From: Pseudomonadota bacterium
GTDB lineage: Bacteria; Pseudomonadota; Alphaproteobacteria; Rhizobiales; Rhizobiaceae
DNA length: 27,028 nucleotides
Assembly (NCBI GenBank): GCA_023422735.1
Contig: JAFAGL010000034.1
Coordinates: 1 to 27,028 of the forward strand
Direction: 5' to 3'
The notes beneath the pieces were generated by a model. That model saw only the letters and a program-made list of their open reading frames with translations. It was not told the DNA's origin and ran no database searches. The number at the start of each line of letters is the position of its first letter. Positions within the stretch are counted from its first letter, which is position 1. The translations under genes were made by a program, and so were the position numbers. This document shows, piece by piece, positions 1-10,104 of the stretch.

Positions 1-3000
1 AACTGTGGGCGCTACCTTCGATCCTGCGCTATGTTCTGATCGAGAATTTGCGCCGTTTGGCCGTGCGTGTGGACCGCGCCCGTGAAATGCGCCAGATCGC
101 CAACACGGTCGCTGATCGGATTCTCGGCTCCGGTTCGCTTGAAGCGGGCGCCCAGGCCTTGCAGTCTTTGGCGCCGCACACGCAGGACAATACTTTCGCC
201 ACCCAGTTGCTTTATCGATTGCGTGATGGCTCGCGCAATGCAAGCGAAGCGCTGCAATGGCTCGAAACAGAGCTGGAAAAATCCGGCGGCGATGCCGATG
301 CGACGATCCATGGCGAGCATCAAACCCTGTCCGCCGGCAATGTCACGACCGGCAACATCATTCGCAGCCTGCGCCTCATCGACGATGTGGAGTGGAAGGA
401 ATGGTTTGAAGCGCTGAGCTACGTCGATCGCGAGTTGCGCGAAACACCGCGCTTTTCGCAACTGGATTTCGCTTCACGCAATGAATATCGCCGCACAATC
501 GAGAAGCTGTCGCGACGTTCAAAGGTCGATGAAGTCGAGATTGCACGGCGCGTGGCGCATCACGCGGCAGAAGACGGCGATGCCGGCGTGGTGCTGGTCG
601 GACCCAAACGTGAAGTTTTCGAACGGGAGATCGGCTACAAGCCGACCTTCCGCGAGCGCTTTTTTCGCGTGTGGCGTCGCGCCGGCTGGCTTGCGATCGC
701 CGTTCCCGTCATTGCTCTCAGCGGGCTTCTGCTTCTGGCCGTCGGACTGGCGCTGTCGGGTCTGGGTGCAAACTCGACGATCATCACCGTTTTGGTACTG
801 CTGTTCACGTTCCCCGCGCTTGAAGGCGCGGTGGGCCTTTACAACACATTGTCGCTGCTTTTTCTCAGGCCGTCTCGCCTCATCGGCTACGAGTTCGAAA
901 ACGGCGTTCCGGAAGAAGCAAGCACGCTCGTGGTGGTTCCCGCGCTGATCGGTTCGCGCGACGATGTCGACGAGAGCGTGCGCAATCTTGAGGTCCATTT
1001 TCTGGCCGACATGAAGGGCGCGCTGACCTTTGCGCTTTTGACGGACTGGACGGATAGCAAGGCGGAAATCGCCGAAGGCGATCAGGAGCTTCTCGATTAC
1101 GCGCGCGCCGAGATCAAGGCGCTCAACGCGCGTTACCCGCGCGGCGAAACCGCTCGTTTTCACGTTCTCCATCGTCGCCGGCTTTGGAACGAAGCCCAGG
1201 GCGTATGGATGGGCTGGGAGCGCAAACGCGGCAAGCTGCACGAGCTGAATCTTCTGCTGCGCGGCGACGACGACACAACATTCATGACGCCGGATATGCC
1301 TTTGCCGCAAGGCGTCAAATATGTCATGACGCTTGACGCAGATACGCGCATGACACGCGAGGCGGTCACGCGCCTTGTCGGCAAGATGCACCATCCGTTG
1401 AACCGGCCGGTGAACGATCCGAAGACGGGTGTCGTGGTTCAGGGCACGGCAATCCTGCAACCGCGCGTTACACCGTCGCTGACGACTGGTGACGAGGCTT
1501 CATTCTTCCAGCGCGTTTTTTCATCCAATCGCGGCCTGGACCCTTATGTTTTCGCCGTTTCCGATCTTTATCAGGATGAGTTCCAAAGCGGGACATTCAC
1601 CGGCAAGGGCCTTTATCATATCGACGCCGTGGAAACGGCCTGGAAGGGCCGAATTGCCGAAAACTCAGTTCTCAGCCACGACCTTCTGGAAGGCTCGCTC
1701 GCCGGCGCGCAGCTCGCCAGCGATGTTGAACTGATCGAGGATTATCCGACCCGCTATTCGACCGACGCATCGCGTCAGCATCGCTGGGCGCGTGGTGACT
1801 GGCAGCTCCTGCCCTATCTGTTTGATCCAAATTCCGGCATTCCTGCGCTTTCGCGCTGGAAAATGGTCGACAACCTCCGGCGTTCCCTGACGCCGATCTT
1901 CTGGGTGCTTGCCTCCGTCGCAGGCTGGACCATGCTGCCATTCAGCTTCGCCGTCCAATGGCAGGCTTTGCTGATCCTGACGCTCTTCCTCGCCCAGACG
2001 TTCGAAGTCGTCGATTCTCTGTTTCCACGCAGTTCCGATGTCAGCCTGCGTGCGCATTTCAACAATTTCCTGCGCGACGCAGCCTATGCCACAGCGCATG
2101 TCGTATTGAAGGTCGTATTGATCGCCCATTCGGCCTGGCTGATGGGCGATGCGATCGTGCGAACGCTTTATCGAATGTATGTGAGCAAGCGCTATCTGCT
2201 GGAATGGCGTACGGCTTCGCAGGCTTCAAAAGGCGGCAACGATCTGGCCGGCACCTATGCCGACATGCACGGCGCGATTGTGATTGCGTTGATCGGCGTT
2301 GCCATCCCCACAATCGCCCATTCGACAGGTGCTTATCTGGGGGCCCTTTTCGCACTTTTCTGGATTGGCTCACCTGCCTTTGCCTGGTTCATCAGCCGAT
2401 CGGCGCAGACGGAAGACCGTTTGAACGTGGCGCCGGCGGATGGTCAGGCCTTGCGGCTCGTTGCGCGGCGCACCTGGCATTATTTCGAAACCTTCGTGAC
2501 CTCGAACGACAATTTCCTGCCGCCGGACAATTTCCAGGAAACGCCAACCCATGTGGTCGCGCACCGGACGTCGCCGACCAATATCGGCGTTTATCTTTTG
2601 TCGACGGTTTCGGCGCGCGATTTCGGCTGGATCAGCCTGTCGCAAACCGCCGAACGCATCGAGCAGACCCTGGCCACGATCGAGAACATGCAGCGGTTCC
2701 GCGGTCACCTTTACAATTGGTATGATACCCAGTCGCTTCAGCCCTTGTTGCCGCTTTACGTGTCTGCCGTCGACAGCGGCAATCTCGCGGGGCATCTGAT
2801 TGCGGTTGCCCGCGCCTGCGTGGAATGGAGTGAAGCGCCCGCAGCCTATCTGCAAGGCGATTTCGACGGTGTCGTCGACGTCACCGACATTTTGAGCGAA
2901 ACGCTGACGGCCCTGCCCGATGACCGCCGCGCTTTGCGCCCGCTGCGACAGCGCCTGGCGGATCGCATCACCGGCATGCGCCGCGCCGTAGCCACTTTGC

Positions 3001-6000
3001 AAAGCGAGCCCGACACAGCGTCCATCCGCACCATCAATCTCGCCGTCCTTGCAGGCGAAATCCGCAAGCTCGCAGGCTCGATTCATGCGGAAATCCAGTC
3101 GCCCGCTTCCGACGAGTTGCAGATCTGGGCCGCAAAACTGGCCGCGACCTGCGAATCGCATGTTTCGGATGCGCATACCGACGAAGCCGGCGTGGCCGCG
3201 CTGCGTGAAAAATTCCAGGATCTGCACGACCGGGCGCGCTTGTATGCGTTCGAGATGGAATTCGGCTTCCTTTACCGCGAAGAGCGCAAGCTGCTGTCGA
3301 TCGGTTACCGGGCCGATACGCATCAACTGGATGAATCCTGCTACGATCTATTGGCATCGGAAGCTCGCTTGACGAGCTTGTTCGCCATCGCCAAGGGCGA
3401 TCTGCCAACCGAACACTGGTTCCGGCTTGGGCGTCCCGTAACGGAAATCGGCGTCAGCAGCGCGCTGATGTCGTGGTCGGGCTCGATGTTCGAATATCTG
3501 ATGCCGCCTCTGGTGATGAAGGAGCCGCAAGGCGGACTTTTGAACCAGACGAACAATCTGATCATTCGCAAGCAAATCAGCTATGCCCGCTCCAAGGGTA
3601 TTCCGTGGGGTATTTCGGAAGCCGCATTCCATGCGCGCGACCGCGAGATGACCTATCAATATACGAATTTCGGCGTGCCGGGGCTTGGTCTCAAGCGTGG
3701 CCTGGCCAACAATACGGTGATCGCGCCTTATGCCACCGTGCTGGCCGCGCAGTTCAAGCCGCATGAGGCCGCGCGCAACCTCCAACGCCTGGCCAGTATC
3801 GGCGGGCTGGGGCACTACGGCTATTACGACGCGATTGATTTCACTCCGTCTCGCGTGCCCGAAGGCGCGGAGCATGCGGTGGTGCATAACTACATGGCCC
3901 ACCATCAGGGCATGTCCGTGGTTTCGGTGGCCAATGTGGTGTTCGAAGGCCGGATGCGCGACCGTTTCCACTCCGATCCGGTGATCGAAGCTGCCGAACT
4001 CCTCTTGCAGGAAAAGGCTCCGCGCGCCGTGCCGTTGACAACGGTTCGCACCGAAGCGTCCGAACAGCCTGCGACCGGCGGCGAGGAACTGACGCCCGAT
4101 ACGCGCCTGATCGAAAATCCGCTCGGCGGGGTCGTATCCACCAATCTTTTGTCCAACGGCCATTACTTCGTGATGACGACGGCGAGCGGCACAGGCTACA
4201 GCCGCTTCAACGATCTTGCCGTCACGCGCTGGACAGGCGACGCGTCTGAAGATCGCTCGGGATCGTTCCTCTTCATACGCGATTGCGACGACAATGCCTG
4301 GTGGTCTGCGACCGCCGAACCCAAACGTGCGCCCGAAGAAGAAACACGCGTCATTTTTGCAAATGACAAATCCGTCTTCACCAAGCGCGTGGGCGGTATC
4401 CTGACCGAAGTCGAGGTCATCACCGTTACCGAAGGTGAAGGCGAAGCCCGCCGTGTGACGATCTACAATGAAAGCGATAGCGAACGGACGATCGAACTCA
4501 CGTCTTATGGGGAAATCGTGCTGTCTTCGGAGATTTCCGACAACACGCATCCGGCTTTCTCCAAGATGTTCGTGGAAACCGAAATCGATCCGGCAAGCGG
4601 GACGATTTTCGCAACGCGCCGTAAGCGTGCGGCGTCGGATGTAGAACTGACACTTGCGCATTTCGTGACCACACCTGGCGGCGGCTTGCGCGAAACGCAG
4701 GCCGAAACCGACCGGCGCGCATTCATTGGACGCGGTCGCACGATCGATAATCCCGCAGCTCTCGACCCCGACGCGAAACTGACGGGCAGCGAGGGCTTCA
4801 CGCTCGATCCGGTGATGTCGCTGCGCACCCGGGTCCGCGTTCCGGCGAGGAAGAAAGCGGCCGTCACCTTCTGGACAATCGTTGCGCCGACGCGCGACGA
4901 GGTCGAAGAAGCCATTGATCGCCTCGATCACGCCGAAAGCTTCAACCGCCAAAGCATGATGAACTGGACGCATAGCCAGGTGCAAACGCGCCATTGCGGC
5001 CTGACACTTGCCGAAGCGGCCAATGTGCAGCGGCTTGCCCGCTATTTGCTGTTCCCAAGCCCCGTTATTCGCACGCCACCTGACGCGATATCATCCGGCA
5101 TGGGCTCGCAGGCGGCCTTGTGGCCTTTGTCGATCTCCGGCGATTTCCCGATTTTTGCCTTGCGCATCAGCGATCAGGCGGATCTCGGCATCGTTTCCAA
5201 GGCTTTGCGTGTCCACGAATATCTGCGGTCGCGTGGTTTGACCGTCGATCTGGTGATCGTCAACGAACAGGCCTCTTCCTACGCCCAGGATCTGCAACAG
5301 GCGATCGAGTGGCATTGCGAGAATGGCCGGGCGCGCGGCCACGAGATGGGCCCGCGTCAACACATCTTCTCGGTGCGGCGCGATTTGATGGATGAAGCGA
5401 CCTATCGCACTTTGCTTGCATCGGCTCGCGTCGTCCTTCACGCGCGGCATGGCACCATTGCCGATCAGATCGAGCGGGCGGAGGTTGCCGAACTCTCCCT
5501 TTTGCAATCAAGCGAAAAATCGCTGACGGAAAAGCAGACGACCCAACGGGCGATCCACCGCACGGCAACCGAAGCGCTGGAGGCCAGCCGTTCCCGCGCG
5601 GCGCTTGTTCACAGTTCGCCAAGCAGCCCGCAACAACTGGCGGATGGCAATGATCTTGAATCCTGGAACGGGTTCGGCGGGTTTGACCGCGATGGCCGCG
5701 ATTACGTCGTGCGCCTCGATGGCAGCACGTCGACGCCGCAGCCTTGGGTGAATGTGATTGCCAATCCGGAATTCGGCTTCCATGTTTCCGCAGAAGGCTC
5801 CGCATTCACCTGGAGCCGCAACAGCCGCGATTTCCAGCTCACGCCGTGGTCGAACGACCCGGTCAGCAATCGTCCCGGCGAAGCGATCTATATTCATGAT
5901 CTGGATCGCCATACGACGTTTTCGCCCGTCGCCGGCGTGGTGCGAAACACTGAGGCCGTTTATGAGGCAAGGCATGGTCAGGGTTTCTCGACCTTTGCGA

Positions 6001-8054
6001 GCCAGCAGGGGGATCTTGAAACCGAACTTACGCACATCGTCGATCCTGCCGATCCGGTGCGCATCTCGCGCTTGACGCTTCACAACAAAAGCAGCGGGCC
6101 AAAATCACTCCGCATTTACGCCTATGTCGAATGGGTGCTGGGGCAAAACCGTGCCCGTACGGCGCCGAACATCGTATCCTGGCAGGAGCCTGAAAGCGGC
6201 ACCCTTTTGGCCAGAAATCCATATAATCTCGAATATGGCGAACGTTGCGCCTTCTTGTCCTCCAACAAACCCGCCCAGTCCGTTACGGTTGACCGCGCCG
6301 AGTTCCTTGGTCGTTGCGGAACGGTTTGGTCGCCGGAATCGGTTGTCACCGGCCAGGCTTTGTCCAACAAGGTCGAATCGGGCATCGATCCCTGTGCTGC
6401 AATGGCACGCGACATCACCTTGAACGCCGGAGAAAGCGTTTCCCTGCTGTACCTCATGGGCGACGCCACCTCTCCGGATGAAGCCCGCGACTTTCAAAAC
6501 AAACATGTGGCTATCGATTTCGACGAGCGGCTGAACGCCATCGATGCCGAATGGAACGCCTTTCTGGGCACGTTGCAGGTAAAGACGCCGGATCAGTCCT
6601 TCGATGCGATGGTGAATGCGTGGCTGCCTTATCAGGCCCTCGCCTGCCGCATTCGCGCTCGCTCAGCTTTTTATCAGGCAAGCGGTGCCTTTGGCTTCCG
6701 GGATCAGCTTCAGGACACGATTGCGCTGATGTTGCAGAACCCGGAACTGGCCCGCGATCAAGTCTTGAACGCCGCCAGCCGCCAGTTCCGCGAAGGCGAC
6801 GTTCAGCACTGGTGGCTGCCGCGAACGGGCGCCGGTGTGCGCACAACGATTTCCGATGGGGTCGTTTGGCTGGCTTATGGAACGCACAGCCTTGTCACGG
6901 CCACCGGCGACACGGCGCTGCTTGATGTCGAAATACCGTTCATTGAAGGCGAGGCCTTGAAGGACGGCGAGCACGATTCCTTCTTTACCCCCAAGGTTTC
7001 CGAAGAAACCGGCACCCTTTACGAGCATTGCGCGCGGGGTCTGGATTTGTGCATCCAGCGGACCGGCGACGATGGTCTGCCCCTGATGCTGGGCGGCGAC
7101 TGGAACGACGGGATGAACGGCGTTGGCCAGCATGGCAAAGGCCAGAGCGTCTGGCTTGGCTGGTTCCTGGGCAAGGCGCTGACAGATTTCCTTCCTTTTG
7201 CGGAAAAGCGCGGAGATGCAAAGCGGGTGGAAGCCTGGCGCGCCCATCTTGAGCATCTCAAATCAGCGCTGGAAACCGCCGGTTGGGATGGCGAATGGTA
7301 TCGTCGCGCGACGTATGATGATGGGTCTCCGCTGGGTTCGAAGGAAAGCGACGAATGCCGCATCGATTCCATCGCCCAATCATGGAGCGTGTTGTCAGGC
7401 CTGGGTGATCCGGAACGGCAACGTCTGGCGATGAAACAGGTCGAAAAACAACTGGTCGATGACGATCTGGATATCGTGAAGCTGTTTACGCCACCATTCT
7501 CGCAAACGCCGAAGGAGCCGGGCTACATCAAAAGCTATCCGCCAGGCGTGCGGGAAAATGGCGGTCAATATACCCATGCGGCGACGTGGGCGGTTTATGC
7601 TTATGCACAGCTCGGCATGGCCGATACCGCCTACCGGACACTTGAAAAACTTTTGCCCATCAATCACTCGCGCGACGCCCAGGCAGCCGAGCGCTACCGC
7701 GTGGAACCTTATGTGGTGGCAGCGGATATTTATTCGTCGCCAGACAAGGGCGGTCGCGGTGGCTGGACCTGGTATACCGGTTCGGCTGGTTGGCTTTACC
7801 GCACGGCTGTGGAAGCCATTCTGGGCATCCGTCGCGAAGGCGACCGTATCGTGATTTCTCCGGTGATCCCGTCGAGCTGGGATGGCTATGAAGCCACGCT
7901 CAAGCTGAAGGATGCAACCTACGATATTCGCGTGCAGCGCGGTGAGGAAGCATCCATTTCAGTCGATGGCAACCGTCTGAATGAACCGTTCATGCGCCAT
8001 TCAGGCGCTGGAGTGCATCAAGTGAAGGTCACTGTTCCACGTTCCATTCCCTAA
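1..8054 (+). CDS. ndvB: Cyclic beta-1,2-glucan synthase (NdvB/ChvB/Cgs), 5' partial
   Basis: This is a giant inner-membrane enzyme that polymerises UDP-glucose into cyclic beta-1,2-glucan and trims and cyclises the chain. The frame is already open at base 3 with family-like residues (LWALPS, then LIENLRRLA), so the TTG at 48 is not the start; about 2683 codons are visible, and by comparison with known ~2800-2870 aa homologues roughly 150-190 N-terminal residues lie outside the window. Counting from base 3, a GT84-type domain carries a DAD motif (residue ~445, bases 1335-1343) and a QHRW motif (QxxRW, bases 1776-1787). Hydrophobic segments lie near bases 680-870, 1880-2010, 2090-2170 and 2270-2390. 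The C-terminal part resembles GH94 phosphorylases, with the GDWNDG motif at bases 7095-7112 holding the expected catalytic Asp; this domain is known in the family to control chain length. ndvA follows on the same strand. Confidence 0.97.
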   Translation, partial: LWALPSILRYVLIENLRRLAVRVDRAREMRQIANTVADRILGSGSLEAGAQALQSLAPHTQDNTFATQLLYRLRDGSRNASEALQWLETELEKSGGDADATIHGEHQTLSAGNVTTGNIIRSLRLIDDVEWKEWFEALSYVDRELRETPRFSQLDFASRNEYRRTIEKLSRRSKVDEVEIARRVAHHAAEDGDAGVVLVGPKREVFEREIGYKPTFRERFFRVWRRAGWLAIAVPVIALSGLLLLAVGLALSGLGANSTIITVLVLLFTFPALEGAVGLYNTLSLLFLRPSRLIGYEFENGVPEEASTLVVVPALIGSRDDVDESVRNLEVHFLADMKGALTFALLTDWTDSKAEIAEGDQELLDYARAEIKALNARYPRGETARFHVLHRRRLWNEAQGVWMGWERKRGKLHELNLLLRGDDDTTFMTPDMPLPQGVKYVMTLDADTRMTREAVTRLVGKMHHPLNRPVNDPKTGVVVQGTAILQPRVTPSLTTGDEASFFQRVFSSNRGLDPYVFAVSDLYQDEFQSGTFTGKGLYHIDAVETAWKGRIAENSVLSHDLLEGSLAGAQLASDVELIEDYPTRYSTDASRQHRWARGDWQLLPYLFDPNSGIPALSRWKMVDNLRRSLTPIFWVLASVAGWTMLPFSFAVQWQALLILTLFLAQTFEVVDSLFPRSSDVSLRAHFNNFLRDAAYATAHVVLKVVLIAHSAWLMGDAIVRTLYRMYVSKRYLLEWRTASQASKGGNDLAGTYADMHGAIVIALIGVAIPTIAHSTGAYLGALFALFWIGSPAFAWFISRSAQTEDRLNVAPADGQALRLVARRTWHYFETFVTSNDNFLPPDNFQETPTHVVAHRTSPTNIGVYLLSTVSARDFGWISLSQTAERIEQTLATIENMQRFRGHLYNWYDTQSLQPLLPLYVSAVDSGNLAGHLIAVARACVEWSEAPAAYLQGDFDGVVDVTDILSETLTALPDDRRALRPLRQRLADRITGMRRAVATLQSEPDTASIRTINLAVLAGEIRKLAGSIHAEIQSPASDELQIWAAKLAATCESHVSDAHTDEAGVAALREKFQDLHDRARLYAFEMEFGFLYREERKLLSIGYRADTHQLDESCYDLLASEARLTSLFAIAKGDLPTEHWFRLGRPVTEIGVSSALMSWSGSMFEYLMPPLVMKEPQGGLLNQTNNLIIRKQISYARSKGIPWGISEAAFHARDREMTYQYTNFGVPGLGLKRGLANNTVIAPYATVLAAQFKPHEAARNLQRLASIGGLGHYGYYDAIDFTPSRVPEGAEHAVVHNYMAHHQGMSVVSVANVVFEGRMRDRFHSDPVIEAAELLLQEKAPRAVPLTTVRTEASEQPATGGEELTPDTRLIENPLGGVVSTNLLSNGHYFVMTTASGTGYSRFNDLAVTRWTGDASEDRSGSFLFIRDCDDNAWWSATAEPKRAPEEETRVIFANDKSVFTKRVGGILTEVEVITVTEGEGEARRVTIYNESDSERTIELTSYGEIVLSSEISDNTHPAFSKMFVETEIDPASGTIFATRRKRAASDVELTLAHFVTTPGGGLRETQAETDRRAFIGRGRTIDNPAALDPDAKLTGSEGFTLDPVMSLRTRVRVPARKKAAVTFWTIVAPTRDEVEEAIDRLDHAESFNRQSMMNWTHSQVQTRHCGLTLAEAANVQRLARYLLFPSPVIRTPPDAISSGMGSQAALWPLSISGDFPIFALRISDQADLGIVSKALRVHEYLRSRGLTVDLVIVNEQASSYAQDLQQAIEWHCENGRARGHEMGPRQHIFSVRRDLMDEATYRTLLASARVVLHARHGTIADQIERAEVAELSLLQSSEKSLTEKQTTQRAIHRTATEALEASRSRAALVHSSPSSPQQLADGNDLESWNGFGGFDRDGRDYVVRLDGSTSTPQPWVNVIANPEFGFHVSAEGSAFTWSRNSRDFQLTPWSNDPVSNRPGEAIYIHDLDRHTTFSPVAGVVRNTEAVYEARHGQGFSTFASQQGDLETELTHIVDPADPVRISRLTLHNKSSGPKSLRIYAYVEWVLGQNRARTAPNIVSWQEPESGTLLARNPYNLEYGERCAFLSSNKPAQSVTVDRAEFLGRCGTVWSPESVVTGQALSNKVESGIDPCAAMARDITLNAGESVSLLYLMGDATSPDEARDFQNKHVAIDFDERLNAIDAEWNAFLGTLQVKTPDQSFDAMVNAWLPYQALACRIRARSAFYQASGAFGFRDQLQDTIALMLQNPELARDQVLNAASRQFREGDVQHWWLPRTGAGVRTTISDGVVWLAYGTHSLVTATGDTALLDVEIPFIEGEALKDGEHDSFFTPKVSEETGTLYEHCARGLDLCIQRTGDDGLPLMLGGDWNDGMNGVGQHGKGQSVWLGWFLGKALTDFLPFAEKRGDAKRVEAWRAHLEHLKSALETAGWDGEWYRRATYDDGSPLGSKESDECRIDSIAQSWSVLSGLGDPERQRLAMKQVEKQLVDDDLDIVKLFTPPFSQTPKEPGYIKSYPPGVRENGGQYTHAATWAVYAYAQLGMADTAYRTLEKLLPINHSRDAQAAERYRVEPYVVAADIYSSPDKGGRGGWTWYTGSAGWLYRTAVEAILGIRREGDRIVISPVIPSSWDGYEATLKLKDATYDIRVQRGEEASISVDGNRLNEPFMRHSGAGVHQVKVTVPRSIP

Positions 8055-8063
8055 GGGAAGGAT

Positions 8064-8207
8064 ATGATGCCTTACACTTCGACGTCTTCGGCCGCGAAGC
8101 CGGAATGCCATGATTATCAGGCGCTTACGTTGCGCGATCAAAAAAACGTCAGAGTCAAAAAGATAGTTGCGATTTCGCAACCATGTTCCCGCGACTGCAT
8201 TCTCTAA
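8064..8207 (+). CDS. Possible 47-aa small protein after cgs
   Basis: A short open frame begins at ATG 8064 (a second ATG follows directly at 8067) and ends with TAA at 8205-8207. A strong purine-rich ribosome-binding-like stretch, GGGAAGG at 8055-8061, starts immediately after the cgs stop, so a translating ribosome could reinitiate. The product would be small, Ser/Thr-rich at the start, basic in the middle, with three Cys (residues 15, 41, 45) and no signal peptide or membrane segment. I do not recognise it. Against it: the frame is short, and it overlaps a perfect inverted repeat at 8166-8181 that could instead mark this DNA as an ndvA leader or operator. Reality of the gene is inference only. 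Confidence 0.28.
   Translation: MMPYTSTSSAAKPECHDYQALTLRDQKNVRVKKIVAISQPCSRDCIL
8166..8181. promoter_or_regulatory. Perfect inverted repeat upstream of ndvA
   Basis: GTTGCGA-TT-TCGCAAC is a perfect 7-bp dyad with a 2-bp centre, located about 100 bp before the ndvA start in the 225-bp gap after cgs. The size and symmetry suit a dimeric repressor or activator operator, but a 7-bp dyad of this kind can also occur by chance in a window this size. I do not match it to a named regulator. Confidence 0.3.
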
Positions 8208-8279
8208 GCGCAAGTCGGTAATTTAACAGTCGCTCAAGTTGCGGCGCACAAATTCAGACATGGCCCTGGAGTATATCTC

Positions 8280-10046
8280 GTGTCTTTAGTCGAAATTTAT
8301 TTTCGCGCTCTTTCTTACCTTGCTTCACAGAAGAAAAGAGTCGCATCCATTTGTTTGGCAAACGTCATTCTCGGCCTTGTTGTTATCGCGGAGCCGATTT
8401 TGCTTGGTCGCATTATCGATTCCATTACCGATGGCAAGAACCTTTTCGGCAACCTCGCATTGTGGGCCGGCTTCGGGCTGTTCAATATTGTTGCCTGTGT
8501 TGTGGTTGCCCGCAGCGCGGAGCGGTTTGCGCATAAGCGCCGCATGGAAGTGCTGGAAGAAAGCTTCGGCAAGGTCATGACAATGCCGCTGGCCTGGCAC
8601 CAGCAGCGTGGAACGTCTAATTCTCTTCATACATTGTGGCGCGCCGTTGAAACGCTGTTTGCCCTATGGCTCGAATTCATGCGCACGCATCTGGCGACCG
8701 CTGTTGCGCTGGTGCTGCTTATTCCGACCGCGCTGACGCTGGATTACCGCATGTCCGGTGTGCTGGTCGTGCTGGGCGCGGTTTACTTCATCATCGGTCG
8801 CATGGTTACCCGCCGTACGAAAGAAGGCCAGGCGCGCGTGGAAGTTCACCACGCCAAGGTTTTCGGGCATGTGAGCGACTCGATCAGCAATGTCAGCGTG
8901 TTGCAGAGCTTCAACCGTGCCAGCACGGAATCGCGCGAACTCAACCGCCACACCTCCGACCTGATCCGCGCGCAGTTTCCCGTTCTCGACTGGTGGGCGC
9001 TGGCCAGCGGTTTGAACCGTATCGCCTCGACGCTTTCGATGATGATGGTTCTGATCGTCGGTGCCTGGCTGGTGAGCCGAGGTGAGATGCGTGTGGGCGA
9101 TGTTGTCGCCTTTACCGGCTTCGCCACGCTTCTGATCGGTCGTCTTGACCAGTTGAATGCGTTTGTGAACCAGATTTTCGAGGCTCGCGCCAAGCTTGAG
9201 GACTTCTACAAGCTCGAAGACGCTGTGGAAGAACGTCAGGAAACCAGCGGTGCGAAGGATCTGGAGACTGTGGAAGGTCATATCGTCTTCGACAATGTGA
9301 ACTTCCGTTTCCCGAATTCGCGCAAGGGTCTCGATGACGTCTCGTTTGAAGTTCGGCCAGGTCAGACCGTCGCGATTGTCGGCCCGACGGGTGCGGGCAA
9401 GACGACCCTCATCAACATGCTGCAGCGGGTTTATGATCCGACTGAAGGCAGGGTCTTGATTGACGGTGTCGACAGCCGTTCCATCACCCGCCGCTCGCTG
9501 CGCCATGCGATTGCGACTGTTTCGCAGGATGCCGGCATGCTGAACCGTTCGATCGAGGACAATATCCGCCTTGGCCGCGAGGACGCATCTTATGACGATA
9601 TCCACGCTGCCGCAGAAGCTGCCGCCGCCCAGGATTTCATCCTCGGCAAAAGCGAAGGCTACGATACGGTAGCTGGCGAGCGTGGTTCGCAGCTGTCGGG
9701 CGGCGAGCGCCAGCGCATCGCGATCGCCCGCGCCATCCTCAAGGACGCGCCTATTCTCGTTCTCGACGAAGCAACCAGTGCGCTGGATGTGGAAACCGAA
9801 GAGCGCGTGAAGCAGGCGATCGACGATCTGCGCGCCAATCGCACCACCTTCATCATCGCGCACCGCTTGTCGACCGTGCGGGATGCCGATCTGGTGTTGT
9901 TCATGGACCAGGGTCAGATCGTGGAAATGGGCGGCTTTAACGAATTGGCGTCCACCAATGGCCGCTTCGCAGGCTTGCTGCGGGCCGGTGGTCTGCTGAG
10001 CGACGACGATGTTCGCAAAATGGCGCAGCTTGAAGAAGCTGCCTGA
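8280..10046 (+). CDS. ndvA: Cyclic beta-1,2-glucan ABC exporter NdvA/ChvA/Cgt
   Basis: A 588-aa half-transporter with fused membrane and ATPase domains that works as a homodimer in the inner membrane and moves cyclic beta-1,2-glucan into the periplasm. The first ~310 residues form the six-helix membrane domain and include the family-typical stretches MPLAWHQ.RGTSN and QFPVLDWWALASGLNR. The ATPase domain shows Walker A GPTGAGKT (residues 368-375), the signature LSGGE (472-476), and Walker B ILVLDE (492-497) followed by a D-loop SALD. The start is GTG 8280, whose N-terminus MSLVEIYFRAL matches the known family start. It lies downstream of cgs on the same strand, which strongly supports the substrate assignment. 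A good intrinsic terminator follows the stop. Length is close to the ~590-600 aa of rhizobial and Brucella homologues. Confidence 0.97.
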   Translation: MSLVEIYFRALSYLASQKKRVASICLANVILGLVVIAEPILLGRIIDSITDGKNLFGNLALWAGFGLFNIVACVVVARSAERFAHKRRMEVLEESFGKVMTMPLAWHQQRGTSNSLHTLWRAVETLFALWLEFMRTHLATAVALVLLIPTALTLDYRMSGVLVVLGAVYFIIGRMVTRRTKEGQARVEVHHAKVFGHVSDSISNVSVLQSFNRASTESRELNRHTSDLIRAQFPVLDWWALASGLNRIASTLSMMMVLIVGAWLVSRGEMRVGDVVAFTGFATLLIGRLDQLNAFVNQIFEARAKLEDFYKLEDAVEERQETSGAKDLETVEGHIVFDNVNFRFPNSRKGLDDVSFEVRPGQTVAIVGPTGAGKTTLINMLQRVYDPTEGRVLIDGVDSRSITRRSLRHAIATVSQDAGMLNRSIEDNIRLGREDASYDDIHAAAEAAAAQDFILGKSEGYDTVAGERGSQLSGGERQRIAIARAILKDAPILVLDEATSALDVETEERVKQAIDDLRANRTTFIIAHRLSTVRDADLVLFMDQGQIVEMGGFNELASTNGRFAGLLRAGGLLSDDDVRKMAQLEEAA

Positions 10047-10066
10047 TATCCTCCCCGACTGACTAT

Positions 10067-10101
10067 AAAAACGCCCGCCGGTTTTCCCCGGCGGGCGTTT
10101 T
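10067..10101 (+). terminator. Intrinsic terminator after ndvA
   Basis: A perfect 10-bp GC-rich stem (CGCCCGCCGG, 10072-10081, pairing with 10088-10097) with a 6-nt loop is flanked by A-rich bases on the left and TTTT on the right. It starts about 20 bp after the ndvA stop. The flanking A and T runs would allow some termination in both directions. Confidence 0.9.
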
Positions 10102-10104
10102 GGC

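Noticed and set aside
48..50. TTG as the start of the cyclic glucan synthase
   Set aside because: The frame is open to base 3 with family-like residues before it, so the gene begins outside the window.
8223..8237. Near-matches to the CtrA box: TTAA-N7-TCAA before ndvA, TTAA-N7-TTCA at 12049-12063 near opgC, TTAA-N7-TAAA at 23879-23893 before the hydrolase
   Set aside because: Each has one mismatch in eight fixed bases; about one such hit is expected by chance among the TTAA sites in the window. Only the two exact matches are kept.
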